DNA of 54,742 nt from a bacterium (lineage in GTDB: Bacteria; CLD3; SB21), in assembly GCA_008933615.1 (NCBI GenBank), contig WBUR01000028.1:1-54742 (forward strand), given 5' to 3'. This document shows positions 35,895 through 43,970 of the stretch, piece by piece (position 1 is the first letter of the stretch; each line of letters begins with the position of its first letter). A program made the position numbers and the translations under genes. The notes beneath the pieces are model-generated. The model saw nothing but the letters and a program-made list of their open reading frames with translations. It was not told the DNA's origin and did no database searches.

Positions 35895-36124
35895 GGAAGA
35901 CGCCCACGCATTAAGGAAACCAACCCTGCGCGGAAAGGAACCGACTTTGCGCATTAAGGAACCAACCCTGCGCACTCAATGCCAAACTTTGGCATTAAGG
36001 AACCTGACTTGCGCACGAAGAAACCGACTCGCGGAATAAAGGAACCGGGTCGCGGAACGAAGGAATCAACCTTGCGCGGAAAGGAACCGACTCTGCGAAC
36101 GAAGGAACCGAACCTGTGCACGTA
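35895..36124. repeat. 21-bp tandem repeat (minisatellite), about 10 units
   Basis: Units start GGAACCGACYYTGCGC and end in five A-rich bases. The exact 21-bp units start at 35937, 35999, 36020, 36041, 36062, 36083 and 36104; those at 35895 and 35915 are 20 and 22 bases. Unit 35958-35998 carries a 20-bp insertion with its own palindrome (AATGCCA ... TGGCATT). The period is a multiple of three; on the minus strand, 35954-36181 reads as a 75-residue frame with heptads of the form VGSFVRR. The repeats are degenerate, and there are no spacers as in CRISPR. The rest of 35731-36324 shows no gene. Confidence 0.9.
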
Positions 36125-36324
36125 GGACTCAGGGCTAAAACTCACTTCCACCAAAAAAAACATGACCATTGTCATTGACATTTGATATCCGGCTTAGTAC
36201 ATTTTCTTGCAATTCGTAGTCTAAGCTATGGGGTTCAAAATGACCGTTTTAACCAGTCGATCACTGAAATTACGTTAAAAGACGAATGCAAAGTGATGTT
36301 CTTGCAACATCGATAACAAAACAT

Positions 36325-37038
36325 ATGATAAAATATTTTTATCTCTTCCTCATGTTTCCTGTTCTACTTGTTGCTCAGGATCAAAAAATAAGATTTGAAC
36401 CCCATCTGGCATTCTTTTTTCAGAAGATCGATTTTCCGGTTAATCAGTTCAAGCACGAGTATCAGCCGGGGCCGGGATTGAATCTGAGAATACCGTTTTA
36501 TCAGGTCGATAATTTAGGATTTGCTTTTGTCACCGGTTACAAGTACCTGCCTCTGAAAGAGATCAAACTGAACATAATCATATCTCAGGACGGCGACTCC
36601 TTTGATTATTATACGCGAAACGGTTCGCTGGTGATTATTCCGATCTTATTCGATGGCCGAATTGCCGCTCAATCAGGCCGGATAAGGCCGTATGCCGGGG
36701 TCAGCGCCGGTTTTCACAGGATATCTATGAGTATGAAGAACAGGCAGTATAACACCAATACCTATGAATTATCAACTTCTGTAGACGGCTCGGATGCGTC
36801 TTACATAAAAACTTTCGCCGGCTACGGGGGAATTGCTTACCATTTCAACGATCGTTTGAATATTTTCACCATGATAAACGCAGATTACTACATGTGGGAG
36901 CATGAGGAGTTTAGCTATACGATAAAGCGACATAGTGGTGGTTCCTGGATTGGATACGATCAAAATCATCCGACCTATGAGGTTGATCAAAATGAGGTTA
37001 ATGTATATTTCACCTTCGGTATTGGCTACAGATTTTAA
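36325..37038 (+). CDS. Outer-membrane beta-barrel protein
   Basis: A 237-residue protein. MIKYFYLFLMFPVLLVAQ is a signal peptide; the mature part alternates polar and hydrophobic residues in many short strands and ends with GIGYRF, an aromatic C-terminus typical of OmpA/OmpX-like barrels. No specific family could be named. ATG 36325 is chosen because the signal peptide begins there; the longer frame adds 13 polar residues. It is the only plus-strand gene between the minus-strand TPR gene and the LPP20/CHAT genes, and may be a surface partner of that system (inference). Confidence 0.68.
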   Translation: MIKYFYLFLMFPVLLVAQDQKIRFEPHLAFFFQKIDFPVNQFKHEYQPGPGLNLRIPFYQVDNLGFAFVTGYKYLPLKEIKLNIIISQDGDSFDYYTRNGSLVIIPILFDGRIAAQSGRIRPYAGVSAGFHRISMSMKNRQYNTNTYELSTSVDGSDASYIKTFAGYGGIAYHFNDRLNIFTMINADYYMWEHEEFSYTIKRHSGGSWIGYDQNHPTYEVDQNEVNVYFTFGIGYRF

Positions 37039-37158
37039 TAGTAAGCAAAGGATGTTTGTTAACCCGCCCTTGGCAAAAAAGATTACCGTTGTCTGCAGCG
37101 GACCGAGTCGGTTCAAACCTATCAGTCACGAAGACCTTTTAGGTTTCTACTAATAAAA

Positions 37159-37187
37159 AATCCCCTGCAGAAATTCTGCAAGGGATT
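37159..37187. terminator. Bidirectional terminator between the barrel gene and the CHAT gene
   Basis: AATCCCCTGCAG pairs with CTGCAAGGGATT around a short loop. A run of A residues on the left and T-rich sequence on both sides make it usable in either direction, fitting its place between the convergent ends of the plus-strand barrel gene and the minus-strand CHAT gene. Confidence 0.8.
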
Positions 37188-37212
37188 AATTAAAAAAACG
37201 ATTTGGATAACT

Positions 37213-39600
37213 TTACTTCGGATTACCGATCATCACATACGGCGCCCAGAAAAACGGGTGAATGTGAAAATCGCCTTTTCTGATCAGCGCGATCTGCGCC
37301 TGACGCATAGCTTCGGCTTTCGTAAGCCCTTTTTTTAGCCCGTCATAGAAATTGATCATGATGATCTTCGTTGACTCGTCGTCCACCGGCCACAGCGTAG
37401 CAACTATCGTGGGCGAACCCGCAATGGCAAATGCGCGCGATAAGCTGATCAGTTCCACACCGGTTGCGCTTTTGCCCATCGACGTATTGCAGGCGGATAA
37501 TACGATAAGTTCATTTGCATCTTTCAGAGGCAGTTTCAGGATTTCACTGATGGTCAATTTATCGTCTTCGTTTTTTGCCGCGTTAGGGGCCATAAGTAAA
37601 AAGGACTTCTGCGGCTCATCGCTCGAGAGAAATCCGTGCGTTGCAAAATGGACCACGTCCGTCGTTCCGGCAAGTTGTTTGGCTTTGTCTTTGGTTGCTT
37701 CCAGATTCTTGTACAATTTAGCATTCGTATAGGACGCCTGGATCACCTTTGCTTCTTCTTCCGCGCCGGGTAAACTTCCGTCAGGATTGCCAAATACCAG
37801 CACATTCGAAATGCCTTTTGATTTTTTCTTCGAAACCAGATCCATCAGCGTTGCGGCTGTAAGGTAATTCACCGCTTTTTTCTCTACCAGAAAACTGATA
37901 TCGCCGTCTTTCGTTTCCGTTGCGAGACACTGGAATGGAATGTAATATAAACTTGCCGCCGGAATGATCGTCACGTTCTTGATCTTGTCGTCTTTGATAT
38001 TATCCCAGACAGGCAAGATCAGGTAGTCGGACAATTGAACCATAATATCACGAAGCGGCTTAGAGTGCCGTTCGTAAAACCGATCGTCGCCGCCCGGTTT
38101 CCAGTTGGCCATCTTGGTATCAAACCGGCCGCGCTTCATCAGCGAGGTCACATCGTTGATATAATAGCGGAACTTATTGACCAGTGAATCAAGTTGTGTG
38201 GCCGCAACGGGTACCGATTTCGCTTCGATCTTATCTTTGGTGATCATGAATATATACAAGGCATCGTCGGCAGGAAAATACTGAAGCAGGACCACGTCGT
38301 CATCGAGCTGTTTCTGTAAGTCGCTGAGTTGGATCGGATCAACTTTGATCACCTGGTAAATATTGGGATATTTCGTTTCCAGGTCGATCATCAACGCATT
38401 AAAATCACCCTGACTTTGCGTAAGCGTTTTGCTCAGATTATCAATTTTGCTTAAATCCTGTTTGTCGGCCGGTTTCGCTTTTTCTTCGGCTAACTGCTTC
38501 TGCAAATCTTCATTTTGTTTTTGAAGATCCTGAATTTTGTCTAATTTCTTTTGTTCGTTCTTGTCCGTGACCTGCAGTTTAGTAGCGTTCAGGACATCGT
38601 TGGACATTTTCGCTTTGCTGCGTTCAATATACTGGAAAGCTTCGGCGTTATTGCCCGCTTGTTTTAACAAGGAAATTAATTTTCGGTAAACCGGATTCTT
38701 GTCTTTCAAAAAGCTGTCGAAGAATTCCTTGTTGGTGAAATTGCCGCGCATGCTTTCAATGTGCTCAACCGATTTTTTCAGAGCGGTAATAGCATTCTGG
38801 CGGTCGGCGGCGGCTTTCTGATCGTCGCCCAGAATTTGACTTTCCTTCATTGCGCTTTCATAAAGCGTTCCAATGAAAGAATACGTCCGCCACAATCCTT
38901 CACGGTCACCGATCTCTTCCAGAATGCCCGCGCTGCGCTGATATAATTTCAATGCGCTGGCCTGATCTCCGATTTTCATATTCAACCGGGCCATATTGGC
39001 AAGATCGTACGCAATGCCGCCTTTGGAATTAATTTCTGTGTGCAGCTTCAACGCTCTATTCAAATAATCGGTGGCTTCGTCATAAAACTCGCCTTCAAAA
39101 TACATGGTGGAAATATTGGTCAGGTCGTTTCCTACGCCGACTTTATCTTTAAGTTGTTCGTGATACTGCATGGCTTTAGTGTGGAAGGCGATGATTTTTC
39201 CGATGTCGTCCAGCGTGAGTTTTTTATTTTGCTGTCGGGCTTCGGCTTCCTTTACGCGAAATGAAGAAATGCCCCAATTGGCCAACGCGCTCGCGGCGCC
39301 GGATTTATTGCCGGTCTGCAAAAATTGCGTGACGGCCTCATTAAAATATCCCGCTGCTTTTGCGTGCTGATTCAAAATCTGATGCAGTAATCCGAGATAA
39401 TTATTAGCGTCACCCATCTTTGCTTTATTCTGGGCTGCCGTGTAGGCTGACAGAGCGGAATTAAAAGAAGTGACCGCTTGTTCGTATTGGCCGTTTTCAT
39501 AGGCAGCGACTCCGTTCCTAAAATCGGTGTCTCCGTTTTGAGAAAATGCCATCGAGGTGACGGCGAAAAGACAGACGATGGTGGTGAACAGTTTATTCAT
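37213..39600 (-). CDS. Secreted TPR-CHAT protease
   Basis: A 795-residue protein with signal peptide MNKLFTTIVCLFAVTSMAFS. Residues about 25-330 are TPR repeats (for example FRNGVAAYENGQYEQAVTSFNSAL); 345-405 is a coiled coil (QDLQKQNEDLQKQ). From about 470 the CHAT caspase-like domain has catalytic His655 in VVHFATHGFLSS and Cys704 in LIVLSACNTSMGK, with the WPVDDESTKIIM and HPFFWAPYVMIG endings. The dyad is intact, so it should cleave peptides. The signal peptide separates it from cytosolic CHAT effectors such as those of type III-E CRISPR. It is the last gene of a unit with the LPP20-C and lipoprotein genes. Target unknown. Confidence 0.9.
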   Translation of the reverse strand: MNKLFTTIVCLFAVTSMAFSQNGDTDFRNGVAAYENGQYEQAVTSFNSALSAYTAAQNKAKMGDANNYLGLLHQILNQHAKAAGYFNEAVTQFLQTGNKSGAASALANWGISSFRVKEAEARQQNKKLTLDDIGKIIAFHTKAMQYHEQLKDKVGVGNDLTNISTMYFEGEFYDEATDYLNRALKLHTEINSKGGIAYDLANMARLNMKIGDQASALKLYQRSAGILEEIGDREGLWRTYSFIGTLYESAMKESQILGDDQKAAADRQNAITALKKSVEHIESMRGNFTNKEFFDSFLKDKNPVYRKLISLLKQAGNNAEAFQYIERSKAKMSNDVLNATKLQVTDKNEQKKLDKIQDLQKQNEDLQKQLAEEKAKPADKQDLSKIDNLSKTLTQSQGDFNALMIDLETKYPNIYQVIKVDPIQLSDLQKQLDDDVVLLQYFPADDALYIFMITKDKIEAKSVPVAATQLDSLVNKFRYYINDVTSLMKRGRFDTKMANWKPGGDDRFYERHSKPLRDIMVQLSDYLILPVWDNIKDDKIKNVTIIPAASLYYIPFQCLATETKDGDISFLVEKKAVNYLTAATLMDLVSKKKSKGISNVLVFGNPDGSLPGAEEEAKVIQASYTNAKLYKNLEATKDKAKQLAGTTDVVHFATHGFLSSDEPQKSFLLMAPNAAKNEDDKLTISEILKLPLKDANELIVLSACNTSMGKSATGVELISLSRAFAIAGSPTIVATLWPVDDESTKIIMINFYDGLKKGLTKAEAMRQAQIALIRKGDFHIHPFFWAPYVMIGNPK

Positions 39601-39659
39601 GGCGAGTGACCTTTATATTTTAATATGGTATAGGCTTATGATTTTGCCATTAATTCAAC

Positions 39660-40274
39660 CTAACTTGGTATGGTAAGCAGCTTTTTTTTCTCCGCCATAA
39701 AGAACTCATGAAAGTTCTTTTTGAACGATTCCTCAGCGCCTTCTTTCAGGTAATGTGATTTGGTGCCGACGGTTACAACAGCCGTCTCGATCACATCGTA
39801 CCCGGCCATGAGCGGCATTTCCATATACGCAAATGTCGTATCTTCTTTTTGGGACCTTTTGTATTCGGAAACGGAACTGCCTTTGAGCTGAATACTTTCT
39901 TTTCCAAAATATTCTATTATGCCTTTGGCAAATGCCGCCGTATCAAGGTCTCCGGCAAAGAGATCTTTCTGAATGACGGAGAATTCTCTCATCAGCAGAA
40001 CGGCGTCATGGGTCAGGGCCTTTATGATATCGACGCGTCCTTTAAGTTCCGCCTGTGAACGCGCCGTCGATTCCATTTTCAAGACGGAAACGCCGACTCC
40101 TTCATACACCAGGTCATCCATCGTGGTTTCCGATTTTTCGGTGGTTTCTGTAGATTCAGAAACTTCTTTTTTTTCAGCCGCTTCTTCTTTTTTGACATCT
40201 TGTTTTTTTGCCTCGCCGCAATTCAAGGAGAACAAGGTGAAAACGAACGAAAACATCCACGTAATTTGTTTCAT
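39660..40274 (-). CDS. LPP20-like lipoprotein
   Basis: A 204-residue protein with a lipobox ending FSLNC (Cys19), followed by a charged linker of Lys, Glu and Thr (about 20-50). The rest begins LVYEGVGVSVLKMESTARSQAELKGRVDIIKAL and ends with FAYMEMPL and VTVGTKSHYL strands, the same order (GVGV, A-rich helix, YA strand) as the LPP20 domains in neighbouring genes, though without YWPP. It follows gene 40298-41866 by 23 bases and precedes the CHAT gene by 59, so these three are one transcript. Assigned by pattern, not by close identity. Confidence 0.65.
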   Translation of the reverse strand: MKQITWMFSFVFTLFSLNCGEAKKQDVKKEEAAEKKEVSESTETTEKSETTMDDLVYEGVGVSVLKMESTARSQAELKGRVDIIKALTHDAVLLMREFSVIQKDLFAGDLDTAAFAKGIIEYFGKESIQLKGSSVSEYKRSQKEDTTFAYMEMPLMAGYDVIETAVVTVGTKSHYLKEGAEESFKKNFHEFFMAEKKKLLTIPS

Positions 40275-40297
40275 GGCAACTCCACTAAAATTTAGAA

Positions 40298-41866
40298 CTA
40301 TTTGAGTGCTTTGTTTAATCCTTCGAGGATCTCTTTGGACGCTTCTTTGCTCAAATTGGTTAAAGCAATGATACCCGCTTTTTCAGCGGCGCCGATCGAG
40401 ATGCCTTTGACCTGCTGTTTGTCGCTGTTGGCGATGGTCTTACCCGTCTCCAGATCGATAGCGCGAATGGAACAACTTGCCCATGCGGATACACGGTTAC
40501 TTGATCCGCCGCCGTAGGGATTAGTGGAGCCACCGACCGATTCCATCGCTTTCACGTTGCCGATAATAAGCACGTCGGCGACGCTTTTCAATGCGGCCGA
40601 TACGGCGTCATCGTTACTGCTTTCCGCGGAAGCCTTAGCCTGCTCACGGCTCACGGCCTTGTACACTTCATTTTTGTCAATGACCTTGAATTTGTTGGAG
40701 ACCAATTGTTTTACAATATCGCCTTCAACGATGGAGTTGGCCTGTTCTTTCCCGATATTTTCTTCAAAAAGTAATATGACGATTTTTGTGATGGCGGAAC
40801 CTTTGGCGGTGAAAGTAAACTCCTTAAACACTAATTTTGCTTTTTCGACCGCGCCGGGGAGTTGCTGCCTGAAGGCTTCAAAATCTTTTAAGTTTAGTCC
40901 GATTTTGACTTTGTTAACGCCGCTGGGATTTACAGATTCCACGGAATGAACGGTAAATTTTGCAAGTCCTTCGCCGTCGGCTTGCGCTTCTTCATCGGCT
41001 TTGACCACGGTGGGCGCAACGGAGGATGAAACTAAATTGGCATTTTTAACGGCCGAGACGACGCCGTTATTATCATAGACAAGTTTGGCAACGAGCGGCT
41101 GTGCCAGCGGCTCGCCTTTGACGCCGCGCTGTCCGTCGCCGCCGGCGATCTCAACGCGCATTTTTCCGAGTAAGTTTTTCAATTTCGTGTCAAAACTTGC
41201 TTTGATCGAAACCTTTGCTCCGGTTCCTTCAATATCGCCTTCGATCGGCTCTTTATTGATCATTTCCGCCAAAACAACTTCCTTTGCGCCGGCAAGATAC
41301 TGGCTCAACGCGAGATAATAATCGCCGGTGGATTCAGCTGATTTGCCGGACTGATAATACGTTTTTGCGATATTAACCGCTTTTTTTAATCGTTCTGCAA
41401 ATTGTCTTTCCACTTCGGCAATGGAAATTTCGCAGTAGGCATAATGCTTTTTACCTTTTTTCTCGTCTCGGTGAAACTGAACTTTGAGGTTTTTTAACGT
41501 CTCGCTGGAAAACGACTCGGTAACTTCGTTGAAACTTTCCGACATAGAACTCGCTCCGCCCACGGTCGTTTCCTCGACCACATTGGTTACTTTGTTTGTA
41601 ATTTCGGAACGGATCGCACGAACGACCATGGCGCGCGCATCGGCTTCCGCCTTGTTGGCGTCGTCCGATTGATTTTTTGTAACGGGCACTGCGCCTAATC
41701 CCTGATAATACCCGTCTTTGATCGGCATATTCGGTAAACTTTTTATCCAATCGCCGCCGCCGCCTTTGGATCCTTTAGCGTTTTTCTTTTGTGCCGCGGT
41801 ATCTCCCGCGGGTAAAAGCATCAGTGCCATGATGATAACCGATAACATCATCGATAACTTTTTCAT
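40298..41866 (-). CDS. Exported LPP20 protein with C-terminal CsgG/FlgO-like domain
   Basis: A 522-residue protein. The signal peptide runs to DTAAQ. An LPP20-like domain at about 35-160 (DWIKSLPNMPIKDGYYQGLGAV, then ANKAEADARAMVVRAI) is followed by a helical region with YYQSGKSAESTGDYYLALSQYLAGAKEV, a beta-rich middle domain, and a C-terminal domain (about 345-522) with VFKEF, FKVIDKNEVYKAVSREQ, VADVLIIGNVKA and AIDLETGKTIAN, which match CsgG/FlgO/LpoB-type folds. ATG 41866 is used because AGGAGG precedes it by eight bases; a TTG two codons earlier would overlap that site. This architecture recalls FlgT-type proteins, but no flagellar genes are here. Confidence 0.75.
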   Translation of the reverse strand: MKKLSMMLSVIIMALMLLPAGDTAAQKKNAKGSKGGGGDWIKSLPNMPIKDGYYQGLGAVPVTKNQSDDANKAEADARAMVVRAIRSEITNKVTNVVEETTVGGASSMSESFNEVTESFSSETLKNLKVQFHRDEKKGKKHYAYCEISIAEVERQFAERLKKAVNIAKTYYQSGKSAESTGDYYLALSQYLAGAKEVVLAEMINKEPIEGDIEGTGAKVSIKASFDTKLKNLLGKMRVEIAGGDGQRGVKGEPLAQPLVAKLVYDNNGVVSAVKNANLVSSSVAPTVVKADEEAQADGEGLAKFTVHSVESVNPSGVNKVKIGLNLKDFEAFRQQLPGAVEKAKLVFKEFTFTAKGSAITKIVILLFEENIGKEQANSIVEGDIVKQLVSNKFKVIDKNEVYKAVSREQAKASAESSNDDAVSAALKSVADVLIIGNVKAMESVGGSTNPYGGGSSNRVSAWASCSIRAIDLETGKTIANSDKQQVKGISIGAAEKAGIIALTNLSKEASKEILEGLNKALK

Positions 41867-42194
41867 TGACAATTCCTCCTTAGTGAATGAGACCTATATA
41901 GATTATTGCAGTTAAATTTAGTTTTGTATGTATCGCAGCAACAAGAAATTAGAAATGAAAAATTAGAAATCAAAAAAACAAATTAAAAATTAGAAAATTA
42001 CAGGACTATTTTTTTCTGATCGGCCTCGTGTCATACTGAAAGAATCTTTTTTGAGTAAAGCAAAATCTATAATTCAAAAAAGATTCTTTCAGAATGACAA
42101 CCACCTCGGGTTAGTTCATTTAATCCACAAAATTCCCCGATGCCTTTACCGGTTTTGTCTTCAAAAGCTATTTCTATCGCAGAAATAAAGTTCA
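41867..42194. other. Intergenic region with low-complexity stretch and palindrome
   Basis: This 328-base gap lies between two minus-strand genes. It holds an A-rich stretch at 41943-42000 in which AAATTAGAAA recurs several times, then the large palindrome 42029-42099. AT-rich sequence with no open frame fills the rest. The promoter for the gene at 40298-41866 should be in this gap. Confidence 0.45.
42029..42099. repeat. Large near-perfect palindrome with CTGAAAGAATCTTTT arms
   Basis: Two 26-base arms (42029-42054 and 42074-42099) pair with one mismatch around a 19-base loop; each arm contains CTGAAAGAATCTTTTTTGA. A related core (CATTCTGAA...GAATCTT) is a known interspersed palindrome in FCB genomes. 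It lies between two LPP20 genes. Confidence 0.8.
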
Positions 42195-43718
42195 TCAGTC
42201 TAACTGATCAAGCGCTGCGTTGAGTTTTTCAAGAGCCGCCTTGGCGCTTTCACGCCCGGATGATAATATTTTTTGTGCATTATCTTCCTGCGAAGTTGCT
42301 TCAGGAACTTTTATGGTTTGCGATGCTTTCCGTTTTATTTTTGCAAGCATGCCGCCGGTGTAAAGCCGCGACAAGGCATAAAACGTTTGTTTGCCGGCCT
42401 TATCCGTTGCAACAAAAGTGGCCATGATCTGCGAGCCTTCCAGAGAAACATCGGTGGCCTCTTTTGTTATTTCCGACATGTAATCGTTGAGAGGTTCGCC
42501 CCCGAATGAACTGCCCTCAGATTCAATCCAGGTTTTGGTAATGTTTTCGATCTGAACGCCGATCGTTTTGGCTAACTTTGTTCGAGCCGATTCTTTAGCT
42601 TTTTCAATTCCTTTTGTTTGCGAAAAATATTTCCCTTCATCCATACCTACGGCAAATACGGCGCCTTTGTCTTTTGGAATTTTGTTGATCCACACCGGAT
42701 ATCCGTTTTGCATCTTCAAATAATCACGATTGATCAATTTTCCTAACTTGTCACTCAGGCCTTTGAGTTTTTTCGGATCTTTAACTTTTTCTTTGGCCTT
42801 CTCATTTACGTGACTGATCACCTGCGATAACGACATGCGTGTTAGCGCGTAATGCCATTTTGAACTTCTATCATACCAGGTTTCGACAATCTGGGAGCCG
42901 CTGAGCGTTGCTTCAGAAACGGAATTGGTCATTTCTTCGATAAAACTTTGTCCGGCGGCGCCCGACGCTTCGCCGGAATTAACCTCATACCAGTCGGTGA
43001 GTATGGCCTGAACTTCGCTTTTGATCGTTTGCCCCAATTCACCCCGTGATTTATCTTTTGCGGCTTCTCGGCCGTTCACATAAAAATAATAACCTTCGGC
43101 AATGCCTACGGCGTAGATGGCGTCGTCCTCTTCGGGAAGCGCTTTGATCCAATCCGGCTTGTCTTTCCGAACGTACGACTTTGGATCTTTTAAGCCTTTT
43201 AAGGAAACTTCTAATTTCTCAATTTTTTTTGGATCTTTCTTACCGGCAGTTTTTTTAGCTTCGTCGACCACTTTCTTTTGGATAGCGCTGACCGCGCCTG
43301 CGAGCGGCAATTCGGCAAGTGCATACGTCAGACCTTCAGGGTCCACCCATGTTTCCAGAATTTTGGCATTTTGCACGGAGGCAAGAACGTCTTCATCAAT
43401 ACTTTTTTCGAGCGAAGATACTAAACCTGAAGCCGAGGAGCCCGACCATGTGCTGGTAATTGTTTTGACGTTCACTTTGATCGTTTGAGCGAGTTCCGCT
43501 CTGGCTGATTGCGCCGCCGCTTCTTCGCCGGCTTTTTTGTCAAAATACCGGTTTACCATTCCGACGGCAAAGATGGAACCCGGGGACATCGGCAACTCAT
43601 TTACCCATTTGGGCGCATCTTTTTTCCCGGTTTCCTTGCTCTGCGAATAGACCGGGCTGCTGCTCAGGGCTATGATCAGAAATAATTTTATCAGGCCATG
43701 TTCAGAGCCGATATACAT
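42195..43718 (-). CDS. Exported protein with three tandem LPP20 domains
   Basis: A 507-residue protein. ATG 43718 is set by GGAGGAGAGATC just upstream and starts a signal peptide ending SSPVYSQ. Three domains of the same kind follow at about 36-145, 187-300 and 340-455: each opens with W(V/I)NxxP or WIKALP, then AVG(M/I), a helix with A.(S/K).RAELAQTI or GELGQTIK, and a strand near YAL(A/T/S)xLxL. LPP20 proteins in Helicobacter and the flagellar FlgP are outer-membrane lipoproteins; this one lacks a lipobox. The C-terminal helix (ESAKAALEKLNAALDQLD) resembles the tails of the neighbouring genes. The tandem copies are diverged, so the triplication is old. Confidence 0.82.
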   Translation of the reverse strand: MYIGSEHGLIKLFLIIALSSSPVYSQSKETGKKDAPKWVNELPMSPGSIFAVGMVNRYFDKKAGEEAAAQSARAELAQTIKVNVKTITSTWSGSSASGLVSSLEKSIDEDVLASVQNAKILETWVDPEGLTYALAELPLAGAVSAIQKKVVDEAKKTAGKKDPKKIEKLEVSLKGLKDPKSYVRKDKPDWIKALPEEDDAIYAVGIAEGYYFYVNGREAAKDKSRGELGQTIKSEVQAILTDWYEVNSGEASGAAGQSFIEEMTNSVSEATLSGSQIVETWYDRSSKWHYALTRMSLSQVISHVNEKAKEKVKDPKKLKGLSDKLGKLINRDYLKMQNGYPVWINKIPKDKGAVFAVGMDEGKYFSQTKGIEKAKESARTKLAKTIGVQIENITKTWIESEGSSFGGEPLNDYMSEITKEATDVSLEGSQIMATFVATDKAGKQTFYALSRLYTGGMLAKIKRKASQTIKVPEATSQEDNAQKILSSGRESAKAALEKLNAALDQLD

Positions 43719-43849
43719 GATCTCTCCTCCTTCAGTGGTAACGCTGGACAAGATGATAAGAGCGGGGACACATCTAAAAAGTGAGATTTTATAGTAAAAG
43801 AATCAATAGTTAATACCATTCAGTAAGAATGCTCCGCTGATAACCACTA

Positions 43850-43961
43850 GCCCACGAAACACACGAAATAACACAGAAAAAATTAAACTAGAATCTACAA
43901 TCAAAAAATAGAGTGACAATCCATAAAAAAATTTTTGTGTCCGTTCTTGTATTCTGTGGGC
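43850..43961. repeat. Imperfect inverted repeat of CCACGAAA type, copy 2
   Basis: The left arm starts GCCCACGAAACACACGAAA at 43850 and the right arm ends TTGTATTCTGTGGGC at 43961, so the ends pair as an imperfect stem with an AT-rich middle. The motif CCACGAAA followed by CACGAAA is shared with 994-1079, and the shape with 49070-49129. It lies just past the stop of the CsgG-LPP20 gene 43971-45074. Confidence 0.5.
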
Positions 43962-43970
43962 AACGAGCCC

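Noticed and set aside
35895-36124. CRISPR array
   Set aside because: Units are contiguous, degenerate and only 21 bases long, with no unique spacers and no cas genes in the window.
35954-36181. 75-residue minus-strand protein across the 21-bp repeats
   Set aside because: The frame is a direct result of a repeat whose length is a multiple of three, has no ribosome site, and stops inside the array. It is kept only as a note in the repeat entry.
37039-37158. Extra small gene after the barrel gene
   Set aside because: The plus-strand frame 36935-37153 reads the barrel gene in another frame, has no ribosome site, and ends before the terminator without any family signature.
37213-39600. CHAT protease as part of a type III-E CRISPR system
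   Set aside because: There is no Cas7-11-like gene or array, and the protein has a signal peptide.
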